Made by a program: the position numbers and the translations under genes. This document shows positions 28,818-36,152 of a DNA stretch of 64,000 nucleotides, in pieces (position 1 is the stretch's first letter; the number at the start of each line of letters is the position of its first letter). The notes under the pieces were generated by a model. The model had not been told where the DNA came from. It did no database searches and worked only from the letters and a program-made list of their open reading frames with translations. The DNA comes from Sphingobacterium detergens (GTDB lineage Bacteria > Bacteroidota > Bacteroidia > Sphingobacteriales > Sphingobacteriaceae): contig NZ_RAPY01000001.1 in assembly GCF_003610355.1 (NCBI RefSeq), positions 2,038,500 to 2,102,499 on the forward strand, written 5' to 3'.

Positions 28818-29101
28818 AATTTCTAGTTTTTTGGTTTTTCAGAGGCATATTTTAATAATACGTCCGTCAACAACAAATAAAAGCGGAATATTTCGCCCAA
28901 ACCACGCTAATCTTAGCAAACATCTATGTTTTTTTCACTTATCTACTCAGCTTACAAATGGACTGATCGTCAGCAAAAACGCCCTTCACAACATGCTGTG
29001 GAGGGCGTTAGATCATAGCTATCGATCATTTTGTTACAAGTATCCAGCCTATGATTATCCTATGTAAGTGTTTTTCTGCTTCAGGATCTAGGCGGAGATT
29101 G
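28818..29101. other. Leader/intergenic region upstream of SusC2
   Basis: The right half holds the terminator of the MFS-SnoaL operon. The left half is the presumed SusC2 promoter region. The best -7-like element is CAAATAAA on the plus strand at 28874-28881 (7 of 8) with a CAAA 16 bases further, a poor spacing, so I do not call a promoter. No small gene is evident. Confidence 0.5.
28978..29009 (-). terminator. Terminator after the MFS/SnoaL operon
   Basis: The 8-bp GC-rich stem AACGCCCT/AGGGCGTT has an inner CACA/TGTG pairing. On the minus strand it is followed by five T residues. It lies about 93 bases after the SnoaL-like stop. Confidence 0.8.
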
Positions 29102-29491
29102 CTACAACCAATGCTCGATAAGATGAAACCACAAAGCCTTTTCCTCTTTAATCAGAAAAACAGCAGACGACCTGCGTCGTGTAGTTGTATTTCTAGTGGA
29201 CTGTATTTCGACATACGTAGCCAGTGCATGATCCTGCGAACAGGCTATTTCGATATTTTCCAGGAATACACGACGATCCGGAAATATACCGTATACCGTG
29301 GGTAACCAAGTTATAAACGAGTCCAATGAGATCCGGTTACCATCACCGCTCACCATTTCAAAATCAGCTGAAAACCCTGAGAGGATCCTTTTAGATAGTT
29401 CTTCCCTATTTGCTTCTCCCCCTCTAAACCAAAGTTCGATGTCTGTACAGAAGCTTTCCAATGTCAATCTTGCTTTTTCTTTATTCTCCAT
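29102..29491 (-). CDS. SnoaL/DUF4440-like (NTF2-fold) protein
   Basis: This is a 129-residue soluble protein with no signal peptide. The pattern of an N-terminal helix pair, the FSADFEMVSGDGNRISLDSF segment and a C-terminal strand ending LWFHLIEHWL fits the NTF2-like cone fold used by SnoaL and DUF4440 proteins. Such proteins can be enzymes or small-molecule binders, and no catalytic set can be assigned. It starts 11 bases after the MFS stop, so the two are one operon. Confidence 0.65.
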   Translation of the reverse strand: MENKEKARLTLESFCTDIELWFRGGEANREELSKRILSGFSADFEMVSGDGNRISLDSFITWLPTVYGIFPDRRVFLENIEIACSQDHALATYVEIQSTRNTTTRRRSSAVFLIKEEKALWFHLIEHWL

Positions 29492-29502
29492 TGTGTTAAA
29501 AT

Positions 29503-30903
29503 TTATTTATCAATTGTATTAAATGCATTATTTCTCAGTTCAAACAATCTGCGACTGATAAGCAGGCTGATGATCTGGAACAATGCAATTGTTGCTATTG
29601 CCAGCGCAAAGGCTTTGGGAAAACCTACAGTTTCAATCAAACTAAAGAATAGTGTCCCAATGATAGCACCACCAGTAACCCCACCTATCTGCATACTGAT
29701 ACTGACCAGAGCAGAGGCCAGCCCCGCCTTCTCTTTGGGGACAAGGGCAATAGCGGTACGCATCATCACGGGCATCATCGTTCCATGTCCCAATCCTGCC
29801 ATAAACAGCGTAATATGTGTTGCCCAAAAAGGTTGTTGTCCGTAATAAAACAGCAAGGCTGTCCCCAAAAAACCGCCCATGAGCAGTGTCAATCCGATAT
29901 AAATAAATCCATTTGTTGTAAATCTCAATCTAGCTACAAGCAGCGGTCCCAAGAAGAATGCTATGCCATAGGGAATAATTGCAAAGCCCGTATCTATGGC
30001 ATCCCAGTGTAAGAATTCCTGTAAATAGTAGGGATAACAGATAAACAGGCCGGCTGTAAAATTGTACAGAAAGATCATCGGTAGACAAGTGGCAAACTGC
30101 TTATTATATAATAACATGGGATCGATCAGAACAGGTCGCTGCAGTCGATGAGCAGCTACCTCATGTTTAAAAAATATGTTCAGCAAGAGCGCTCCGGCCA
30201 TCATGACAGCAAATATCCACCAAGGCCAGTGGTATTCACGACCAAAAATAAGCGGGCAGATCAACAGCAATAAAGCAATAATCAGTAGTAAAGCACCTTT
30301 GTAGTCAATGGCAGCCCCCTTTTCAGTACCGTTGTTGTCCATCGTAAAATGAATACCGATAATGCAGCAAATTGTGACGGGCACATTGACCAGGAAAACC
30401 ATTTCCCAGGATAAATTGCCCCAATGTGTCATTAATAATACACCACCGAGCAACTGACCAGCCACTGCTGCCAGACCAAATACCGCACTGAAAACACCAA
30501 CCGCTTTGGACTGTTCGTTACTATCAAATAGTACACGAATAGAAGCCAATACCTGAGGAGCAAGCAGCGAAGCTCCTATTCCTTGAATGAATCTTGACAC
30601 AATAAGAACGGTAATATTCGGTGAAAAAGCACAGGCCAATGACGAAAACAGAAAGAGGTACAGCCCCCATATAAATATTCTTTTGCGTCCATAAATATCC
30701 CCCAGTCGTCCACCACAGACAATAAGTGCGGCATAGGTAAGGCCATAAATGGCGACTACAAGCTGTAACTGCTGGCCACTGGCTCCAAAGGCATTCTGTA
30801 TCGCAGGTAATGCCATATTGACAATAAAATAATCCAAAGGAGATAGAAAAGCTCCTGCCACGAGGAAGCCTAGCGCTTGCCATCGCTTTGTATAAATATC
30901 CAT
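29503..30903 (-). CDS. MFS multidrug exporter, DHA2 (EmrB/QacA-like) type
   Basis: The protein has 466 residues and about 14 predicted membrane helices. Motif A is at GGRLGDIYGRKRIF (59-72), and the GASLLAPQVLASI segment at about 110 is typical of DHA2 exporters. It should be a proton-driven inner-membrane exporter of small hydrophobic compounds. No partner membrane-fusion gene is adjacent. It is divergent from an AraC-family regulator, which is the likely controller, and shares a 77-base intergenic region with it. Confidence 0.9.
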   Translation of the reverse strand: MDIYTKRWQALGFLVAGAFLSPLDYFIVNMALPAIQNAFGASGQQLQLVVAIYGLTYAALIVCGGRLGDIYGRKRIFIWGLYLFLFSSLACAFSPNITVLIVSRFIQGIGASLLAPQVLASIRVLFDSNEQSKAVGVFSAVFGLAAVAGQLLGGVLLMTHWGNLSWEMVFLVNVPVTICCIIGIHFTMDNNGTEKGAAIDYKGALLLIIALLLLICPLIFGREYHWPWWIFAVMMAGALLLNIFFKHEVAAHRLQRPVLIDPMLLYNKQFATCLPMIFLYNFTAGLFICYPYYLQEFLHWDAIDTGFAIIPYGIAFFLGPLLVARLRFTTNGFIYIGLTLLMGGFLGTALLFYYGQQPFWATHITLFMAGLGHGTMMPVMMRTAIALVPKEKAGLASALVSISMQIGGVTGGAIIGTLFFSLIETVGFPKAFALAIATIALFQIISLLISRRLFELRNNAFNTIDK

Positions 30904-30917
30904 AGTTATTTTTTATG

Positions 30918-30925
30918 CAAAAATA
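30918..30925 (-). promoter_or_regulatory. -7 element of the MFS/SnoaL operon
   Basis: The minus strand reads TATTTTTG, an exact match to TAnnTTTG, about 15 bases before the MFS start codon. A matching -33 TTTG is not evident, which suits a regulator-dependent promoter. Confidence 0.45.
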
Positions 30926-30931
30926 ACCTTC

Positions 30932-30948
30932 ATTTATACCATATAAAT
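30932..30948. promoter_or_regulatory. Possible AraC operator palindrome
   Basis: ATTTAT and ATAAAT flank a 5-base centre in the middle of the divergent MFS/AraC intergenic region, next to the MFS -7 element. Position suggests an operator for the AraC regulator. It is AT-rich and could be chance. Confidence 0.3.
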
Positions 30949-30980
30949 TGTACTTTTAAAGGAATATAACGTATGAATAG

Positions 30981-31829
30981 ATGAAGAGCATACATACAGA
31001 ACAGATCGGAGTCCGTGAGATATCACTGATCAATACATCGGAGACCATCCGCACAAAGACATCCTTATCTTTTGTGTATGTAATTCAGGGGGAGGGAGCT
31101 TTTACCTATGAAGGGCATACACTTGCCTTTGACATCGGGAAATTTATCGTTGTTCCACAGCATCAGACTTATCATTTTGAAAGTACCCAAGCCAAACTAA
31201 TATTGATTCAATGCCCATTGACCTTTGTTGATAAAATACGTCTCGAAGCAGACCGGATCGAAAGCTGTGAAAATCTATACAAACTACAATACATCAGCAA
31301 CAGTTACCATGCACGTGCGGGCTGTGTATTCAAGGACAAATCGGATGAAAAGTTTGCCGAAATGCTCGTTCTACAGATCGCAAGAGAGTTCAGAAATAAA
31401 ACCGACGATTACCTCGTCATCCGAAACAGTATTTCCATTCTCCTGAACCTGATCGCCCGAAACCTCATCGGAAAGGAGATATCAGATATCCGGGAAAATC
31501 AAAAAGCCTTTTCAATTTTAAAGATCATCACGTACATACAGCAGTATGCCAAAGACAAAGAGAAAACCCGCATTCAGGAGATAGCCTCCCACTTTGGTAT
31601 AGCTAAGAATTACTTCGGAGAGTATTTCAAACAACAGACCGGTATATCCTACCAAGATTACCTACTCGATTATCGATTGAAATTGGTCGAAACCTATCTG
31701 CGCTATAGCAGCATCCGCCTCGGAGAAATTGCACATGAATTGCAGTTTACTGACGAAAGCCATCTTTCGAAACTATTTAAAAAACATAGAGGGTTTACGC
31801 CAAATGAATATAGAAAACAAAAGTCTTAA
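30981..31829 (+). CDS. AraC-family transcriptional regulator
   Basis: This is a 282-residue protein. Residues about 15-90 resemble the cupin ligand-binding domain (GEGAFTYEGHTLAFDIGKF). Residues about 185-280 are the double helix-turn-helix domain: IQEIASHFGIAKNYFGEYFK for the first HTH and IAHELQFTDESHLSKLFKKH with GFTPNEYR for the second. It is divergent from the MFS-SnoaL operon and most likely senses a substrate of that exporter. Confidence 0.9.
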   Translation: MKSIHTEQIGVREISLINTSETIRTKTSLSFVYVIQGEGAFTYEGHTLAFDIGKFIVVPQHQTYHFESTQAKLILIQCPLTFVDKIRLEADRIESCENLYKLQYISNSYHARAGCVFKDKSDEKFAEMLVLQIAREFRNKTDDYLVIRNSISILLNLIARNLIGKEISDIRENQKAFSILKIITYIQQYAKDKEKTRIQEIASHFGIAKNYFGEYFKQQTGISYQDYLLDYRLKLVETYLRYSSIRLGEIAHELQFTDESHLSKLFKKHRGFTPNEYRKQKS

Positions 31830-31833
31830 TAAA

Positions 31834-31869
31834 AAAACACCCGATAGCATGGGGTACTCCGGGTGTTTT
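31834..31869. terminator. Bidirectional terminator after the AraC gene
   Basis: A 10-bp stem (AAAACACCCG/CGGGTGTTTT) starts 5 bases after the AraC stop. It has T residues on both strands, with the longer T tract on the minus strand. Confidence 0.8.
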
Positions 31870-31930
31870 AGCCATATTATTAACCTATTTTATGAAAAGT
31901 GCCCGTGATGGGCAACACTAAAGTAGAAAA

Positions 31931-31938
31931 TAACTTTG
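31931..31938 (+). promoter_or_regulatory. Isolated -7 element TAACTTTG
   Basis: An exact TAnnTTTG match on the plus strand lies 17 bases before the ATG of the 39-codon reading frame. No clear -33 element accompanies it. Confidence 0.35.
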
Positions 31939-31955
31939 TATAAACAAAATAAAAA

Positions 31956-32075
31956 ATGAAAAAAACCGGTTTTTTCCTATCACTGCTAAACCGGTTGAAC
32001 ATTCATTTAGGCAAACAACCTAGTCTCCTTTATCTAGTGCCTGAGCTCATAACTAATTATCCCCAAATCCGATAG
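31956..32075 (+). CDS. Possible 39-residue small protein
   Basis: An open frame of 39 codons begins with MKKTGFFLSLLNRL and ends YPQIR. The A-rich stretch before the ATG, the AAA-AAA second and third codons and a TAACTTTG -7 element just upstream are all typical of Bacteroidota translation starts. No family is recognised. A hairpin covers codons 3-14, and on the minus strand that hairpin looks like a terminator, so the frame could be coincidental. Confidence 0.3.
   Translation: MKKTGFFLSLLNRLNIHLGKQPSLLYLVPELITNYPQIR
31964..31996 (-). terminator. Inverted repeat with minus-strand terminator form
   Basis: AACCGGTTT and AAACCGGTT are separated by 15 bases. On the minus strand the stem is followed by a T-rich run, the form of an intrinsic terminator, yet no minus-strand gene is annotated upstream of it. 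Confidence 0.4.
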
Positions 32076-32200
32076 TAACATCGTAATACCCTCCCTTTCT
32101 AGTGAATATCCAAGCACATGTAAGCACTCCCAAAAGGAGATAAACCGCGCTGAGATTACGAGATTTTGCTTAATTTTAGTCCATTAAATAACGATAAGCT

Positions 32201-32776
32201 ATGACCGGTCGCGAAATTCTCAGGCAACATATCAATAAAACTGTCCACTTGAATGATGATCAATTTGATTATTTCTTTTCTTTTTTCAAACCGGTATCCT
32301 TTAAAAAGAAACAATCGATTATCACCATGGGCGATACGGTGGAATGCGAATATTTTGTCCTCAATGGCTGCTTAAAAACTTTTGTGGTCAATGATGAACA
32401 AAAAATGCATATCCTACAGTTTGCTACAAAAACCTGGTGGGCATCTGATTATAATGCCTTACACAATAATACGAAAGCAACGGTCAACCTAGATTGTGTA
32501 AGTGATGCGGATACACTTTGTTTATTTGCTGACGATCGTGAACGTGTATGCAAGGAAATCCATGAGGTCGAAACATTTTTACGCTGGCGTTCGAATAAGG
32601 GTTATATCGGTCTACAAAAGAGGATTCTATCCCTGCTCAACAATGACGCCCGCAGTCGTTATGAGGAATTGATGCTGCAATATCCTGAATTGTACAATCT
32701 TGTTCCAAAGCATTTGATTGCAGCCTATCTTGGGGTTTCCCATGAGACGCTCAGCCGGCTCTATCACAACAAATAA
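32201..32776 (+). CDS. Crp/Fnr-family transcriptional regulator
   Basis: This is a 191-residue protein with a cyclic-nucleotide-binding-like beta barrel (about 20-115, SFKKKQSIITMGDTVECEYFVLNGCLKTF) and a C-terminal HTH (LIAAYLGVSHETLSRLYHNK). It lacks the cysteine cluster of oxygen-sensing Fnr. It is the common short Bacteroidota form whose ligand is usually unknown. Two CRP-type palindromes start immediately at its stop codon, in front of the DJ-1 gene, which makes that gene its likely target. Confidence 0.9.
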   Translation: MTGREILRQHINKTVHLNDDQFDYFFSFFKPVSFKKKQSIITMGDTVECEYFVLNGCLKTFVVNDEQKMHILQFATKTWWASDYNALHNNTKATVNLDCVSDADTLCLFADDRERVCKEIHEVETFLRWRSNKGYIGLQKRILSLLNNDARSRYEELMLQYPELYNLVPKHLIAAYLGVSHETLSRLYHNK

Positions 32777-32792
32777 TGTGATCTATATCACC
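32777..32792. promoter_or_regulatory. CRP/FNR-type operator, upstream copy
   Basis: TGTGATCTATATCACC matches TGTGA-N6-TCACA at all positions but the last. It begins directly after the Crp/Fnr stop codon. Confidence 0.7.
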
Positions 32793-32813
32793 AAAACAAA
32801 CCATTCTTTAAAA

Positions 32814-32829
32814 TGTGATGTATATCACA
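32814..32829. promoter_or_regulatory. CRP/FNR-type operator, downstream copy
   Basis: TGTGATGTATATCACA is a perfect TGTGA-N6-TCACA palindrome. Its centre is about 37 bases from that of the upstream copy. A TACTTTG -7-like element at 32853-32859 would put it near -42, the class II activator position. Confidence 0.75.
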
Positions 32830-32891
32830 TAGGGGTCTAACGATTTATGCCCTACTTTGTGTTATCATTTAAACAATTAATTTTTTTGAAG

Positions 32892-33587
32892 ATGAAAAAA
32901 GAGAACTTAAAGGTATTGGTCGTTTTGACTTCACATGACCAATTGGGAGATACAGGAGCTAAAACAGGTTTTTGGGTTGAAGAGTTTGCAGCCCCCTATT
33001 ATGTTATGGCCGATGCAGGCGTTGACATCACCATCGCTTCGCCAAAAGGCGGGCAACCACCTATAGATCCCAAAAGTGCGCTCCCTGATTTTCAGACAGC
33101 AGCGACAAAACGTTTTGATGCAGATCTTGAACTTCAGAACAAACTGGCAAACAGCATTGTCCTAACAGAAGTTAATGAGCAGGACTATGACGCGATCTTC
33201 TATCCGGGTGGCCATGGACCACTCTGGGACCTTGCGAATGACAAGACTTCCATCGCATTGATTGAATCCTTTTGGAAACATAATAAACCTGTAGCCGCTG
33301 TATGCCACGCTCCTGGTGTTTTCAGGTTTGTTAAGAATATCGATGGTAGTCCATTGGTACAGGGCAAAAAAGTAACAGGCTTTTCCAATTCTGAGGAAGA
33401 AGCTGTACAATTGACAGATGTCGTCCCTTTCCTGGTTGAAGATGAGCTCGTCAAACTTGGTGGACACTACAGTAAAGGTCAAGATTGGAGCAGTCATGTG
33501 GTCAAAGATGGTAAACTGATTACCGGCCAAAATCCTGGCTCATCGGAAGAGACCGCAAAAGAATTACTAGCCTTGTTGGAGCAATAA
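32892..33587 (+). CDS. DJ-1/PfpI superfamily protein, Hsp31-like
   Basis: This 231-residue cytoplasmic protein has the nucleophile elbow Cys in AVCHAPGVFRF and the PGGHGPLWDL loop. An early GFWVEEFAAPYYVM segment carries the Glu that assists the Cys. Relatives are glutathione-independent glyoxalases (methylglyoxal to lactate) or deglycase/holdase chaperones. I start at the ATG at 32892, since the ATG at 32847 lies inside the probable promoter and adds an unrelated leader. It is probably controlled by the Crp/Fnr gene just upstream through the two palindromes. Confidence 0.9.
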   Translation: MKKENLKVLVVLTSHDQLGDTGAKTGFWVEEFAAPYYVMADAGVDITIASPKGGQPPIDPKSALPDFQTAATKRFDADLELQNKLANSIVLTEVNEQDYDAIFYPGGHGPLWDLANDKTSIALIESFWKHNKPVAAVCHAPGVFRFVKNIDGSPLVQGKKVTGFSNSEEEAVQLTDVVPFLVEDELVKLGGHYSKGQDWSSHVVKDGKLITGQNPGSSEETAKELLALLEQ

Positions 33588-33670
33588 AACGCTATCAGTT
33601 AAAACTGTATTTCCGTTTTGAAATATACAACCGCACGCTAGATCATAGATGATGCCAATAACACAATTAT

Positions 33671-33714
33671 AAAATCCCATTTTTATATGTTAAGAACAAT
33701 AAAAATGGGATTTT
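33671..33714. terminator. Strong bidirectional terminator
   Basis: A perfect 16-bp stem (AAAATCCCATTTTTAT with its complement) and a 12-base loop lie between the convergent DJ-1 and TPR genes, with T runs on both strands. Confidence 0.92.
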
Positions 33715-33743
33715 TGTTAACTGACACCGAATGATACCTATCG

Positions 33744-34187
33744 TTATTTAACTAGTTTCGTTTCTAGCTCCTTCAGGTTATTGGCGCTTGTAATATTTCC
33801 CAGATCGGCAGCCTGTTTCCAATAGATCTTTGCTTTTTCGATTTCATTTAGTTTAAAGTAAGCTACCCCCAGATCATTTAACAACATTTTACGATCATTG
33901 TCACTGGGCTTTCCTATCTGAAGATATTTATCAAATTTGACAATCGCTTTTTGAGGGTCACCAGATTCCAGGTAAATGGTTCCCGAATATTTTAATGCTT
34001 CCCCTATATCAAACTCTTCAGCTTTTTCAAAATAAAACAAGGCTTCCTTGTATTTACTTTCTTTAAAATATTCTTTACCCTGATCCAGATACTTCTCCCC
34101 ATCACTTCTGAACAAGAAATAGTAAGCCATTCCACTGAGTAGAAGAATTAGTCCCAAGACGGCAATTATCTTTCTAAAAATCTCCAT
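33744..34187 (-). CDS. Membrane-anchored TPR protein
   Basis: This 147-residue protein has one N-terminal membrane helix (about 7-26) followed by three tetratricopeptide-type helix pairs (about 32-140), for example YFKESKYKEALFYFEKAEEF and AYFKLNEIEKAKIYWKQAADLG. This predicts a protein-protein contact role at the inner membrane, and no specific partner can be named. It lies 57 bases after the next gene upstream on the same strand, so the two may share a transcript. Confidence 0.7.
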   Translation of the reverse strand: MEIFRKIIAVLGLILLLSGMAYYFLFRSDGEKYLDQGKEYFKESKYKEALFYFEKAEEFDIGEALKYSGTIYLESGDPQKAIVKFDKYLQIGKPSDNDRKMLLNDLGVAYFKLNEIEKAKIYWKQAADLGNITSANNLKELETKLVK

Positions 34188-34244
34188 ACAACCGATAACT
34201 ATATTTTTTATTTAATTCCAAAACCAGGAATAACAAGCTTCCAC

Positions 34245-34736
34245 TTATCCCTTTTGTACATTAAGCTGATTTAATTGGATCAGCTGTTGGATTTCCTTCA
34301 ATATAGGTTCCACATTTTTAGTTCTACCAATACGCTCCAGCATTTTTATGCTTTTATGATCCTTTGTTACCACAATGATGTCGGTACCATTGTGTAGGGC
34401 AATAGCAAGATGTCTGAGGGTTTCTAATTTTTGGATCTCTTCGATGCGAATCTCCTTTTTGAATAGTCCAAAATAGGACTTGCTCATGGTACCCGCCGCA
34501 CAATCGATGGTCATCTGCTGGGCAAAGATCCTAATCTGCACACAAAAGACAATAAGCCCAAAGATCCAATACCAATTCTTTTCACCAAAAATATTTCCAT
34601 CTTTAATTCCAACGATTAAAATACCGATGGCCATAAATAGCCAGAATAAAGCTAGGCAAAGCGCAAAATATCCAATCCTTTTAGAGGTATATCTACTGCC
34701 GTCCTGCGTAAAATATTTATAATTGTGCTCTTCCAT
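34245..34736 (-). CDS. Two-helix membrane protein of unknown function
   Basis: This is a 163-residue protein with two hydrophobic helices (about 22-45 and 54-72) followed by a soluble region of about 90 residues whose strand pattern resembles a small PH-like bacterial domain (TIDCAAGTMSKSYFGLFKKE). No family is assigned. A -7 element lies at 34789-34796. Confidence 0.55.
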   Translation of the reverse strand: MEEHNYKYFTQDGSRYTSKRIGYFALCLALFWLFMAIGILIVGIKDGNIFGEKNWYWIFGLIVFCVQIRIFAQQMTIDCAAGTMSKSYFGLFKKEIRIEEIQKLETLRHLAIALHNGTDIIVVTKDHKSIKMLERIGRTKNVEPILKEIQQLIQLNQLNVQKG

Positions 34737-34788
34737 TTCTATTGTGTTTTTATGTGGGGGCTCACCTGGTTCAAAAATTATTTACGAT

Positions 34789-34796
34789 CAAATATA
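34789..34796 (-). promoter_or_regulatory. -7 element of the two-helix membrane protein gene
   Basis: The minus strand reads TATATTTG, exact to TAnnTTTG, with a leader of about 45 bases. No clear -33 element is seen. Confidence 0.45.
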
Positions 34797-34945
34797 GACA
34801 GTAATAGGCGGGTATTCCTGTCTATTTAAAATTCGATAACATCCATTTAATATTCGCCGGGATTGAGGAAAATCAGCTCGCAGAATTAACAAGATCACGT
34901 GAAAGATTCAAAAACACGGATTACTACTCATCCGGTGTAAAAAAA

Positions 34946-34981
34946 ATCCGCAGTCTATTTTTTAACAAACAAACTGCGGAT
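34946..34981 (-). terminator. Terminator of the cytolysin-like lipoprotein gene
   Basis: A 9-bp stem (ATCCGCAGT/ACTGCGGAT) with an 18-base loop is followed on the minus strand by eight T residues. It lies about 54 bases after the stop codon. Confidence 0.88.
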
Positions 34982-35034
34982 CGATCCTACTAATTTCGTA
35001 AAACGTGCACGCTCAACAAATTCCGAAAAGTCTT

Positions 35035-36036
35035 TTATTTAGCAACAGGGAAGTAACATGCATAAATGAAACTGTGCTCAAATTTGCCTAAATTTCGTAA
35101 ACTTCGGAGCGAGTACATCACTGGATAAGCATATTCGTTCTTCGTATCTTCATACGCCTTCACAAACTTATCCATTGCTTGAAATATCTCGCGTTCACCT
35201 GTCGCTTTCAATAAGAGCTTTTCTTTTGACCGTCCGGTTCTGAGATAAACAAACAGGGTCGTTCGGCCCAAAATGTTTTTTTGCAACGAATTAAGTTCTT
35301 TATTCGAGAAAACTAACCCCATTGTCTCCTTCAGCTGCTGCTCAGAATCAGGCCCCTTCGCAACCAACATATAAGTACGTCCATAAACCACGGTATTTAC
35401 ATAATAGAGATTAGCATCAGCCAAGGTTTTCGCTTCATCCATAGAAATCAGTTCCTCACGCTTAGGCAATGACATATCAATGCTATAAGTCCCCTGATTA
35501 CTAAAGGAAATAATCGCTGATTGACCTGCGCTAACCTTGGAATCAGACTTTCCTGAATCCATTACACTATTTAAAAGAGCCAAAATATCTTTTTGAAAAC
35601 CAAATGGTACAACCAGTGTTTTGAAATCTGAAATGGGATGCCAGATACCTGGAATAAATTTATCATAAATAGAAGCAAGTTTTTCCATTTTTTCACTATA
35701 CCGGCGCGTTGCTGCAAACGAAGGCAATTCCAGCGAAGTTCCAACGTATAATTCAGAAGAAATACGAACTGGCAACTTTGTATACTTTGTAAATGGTTCT
35801 AACTTAAGCCTTGGATCTCCATCAATTGTGTCCACACGGAACATATTACCCAAGAAAATCTGATCCATAATATCTTCGTCAGTACCGAATTCCGAAAAAG
35901 ACAATGTTTGTTTGGTAAGTTCCAGGACCGGTTCTATTGGTTTCTCAATTTCACCATTATTTTTTGCTTCTTTCTTGCATGAGCCCAAGAAAAAAGCAAT
36001 GAATAGCACAGCGAGGTAAGCACGAGGTTTACGCAT
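35035..36036 (-). CDS. Cholesterol-dependent-cytolysin-like lipoprotein lacking domain 4
   Basis: This 333-residue protein has lipobox LGSC with Cys20. Several segments align by eye with thiol-activated cytolysins: MDQIFLGNMFRVDTIDGDP (57-75) with the PGxLxxGNxxxDG region, LYYVNTVVYGRTYMLVA (210-226) with the AYISSVAYGRxxYLKL block, and PVMYSLRSLRN (305-315) with the PIAYTTNFLKDN block that ends domain 3. The chain stops about 20 residues later, where classical toxins begin the cholesterol-binding domain 4 and undecapeptide. The twin-glycine position appears as YLRTG. Starting at the ATG at 36036 gives a clean lipoprotein signal; the longer frame begins with TTG. Whether it forms pores is unknown. 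Confidence 0.62.
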   Translation of the reverse strand: MRKPRAYLAVLFIAFFLGSCKKEAKNNGEIEKPIEPVLELTKQTLSFSEFGTDEDIMDQIFLGNMFRVDTIDGDPRLKLEPFTKYTKLPVRISSELYVGTSLELPSFAATRRYSEKMEKLASIYDKFIPGIWHPISDFKTLVVPFGFQKDILALLNSVMDSGKSDSKVSAGQSAIISFSNQGTYSIDMSLPKREELISMDEAKTLADANLYYVNTVVYGRTYMLVAKGPDSEQQLKETMGLVFSNKELNSLQKNILGRTTLFVYLRTGRSKEKLLLKATGEREIFQAMDKFVKAYEDTKNEYAYPVMYSLRSLRNLGKFEHSFIYACYFPVAK

Positions 36037-36152
36037 ATTATTCAAAAATTTACACAAGATACTAAATTAGAAATATTCAAACGAAATAATTTCAGCAAAA
36101 TAAACATATTTAAAGAAAAATAATAAATCTAAAAATACTAAACTTTCACAAA

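Larger units (their letters stand above)
31870..32200. other. Intergenic region between AraC and Crp/Fnr genes
   Basis: This stretch of about 330 bases holds an exact -7 consensus (TAACTTTG, 31931-31938), a possible 39-codon gene at 31956-32075 and an AACCGGTTT/AAACCGGTT inverted repeat at 31964-31996. TAATTTTA near 32171 is a 7-of-8 -7 candidate for the Crp/Fnr gene. Nothing else is recognised. Confidence 0.5.
34737..35034. other. Intergenic region with promoter and terminator
   Basis: About 300 bases hold the -7 element for the two-helix protein gene (34789-34796) and the terminator of the upstream lipoprotein gene (34946-34981). No gene is seen. Confidence 0.6.
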
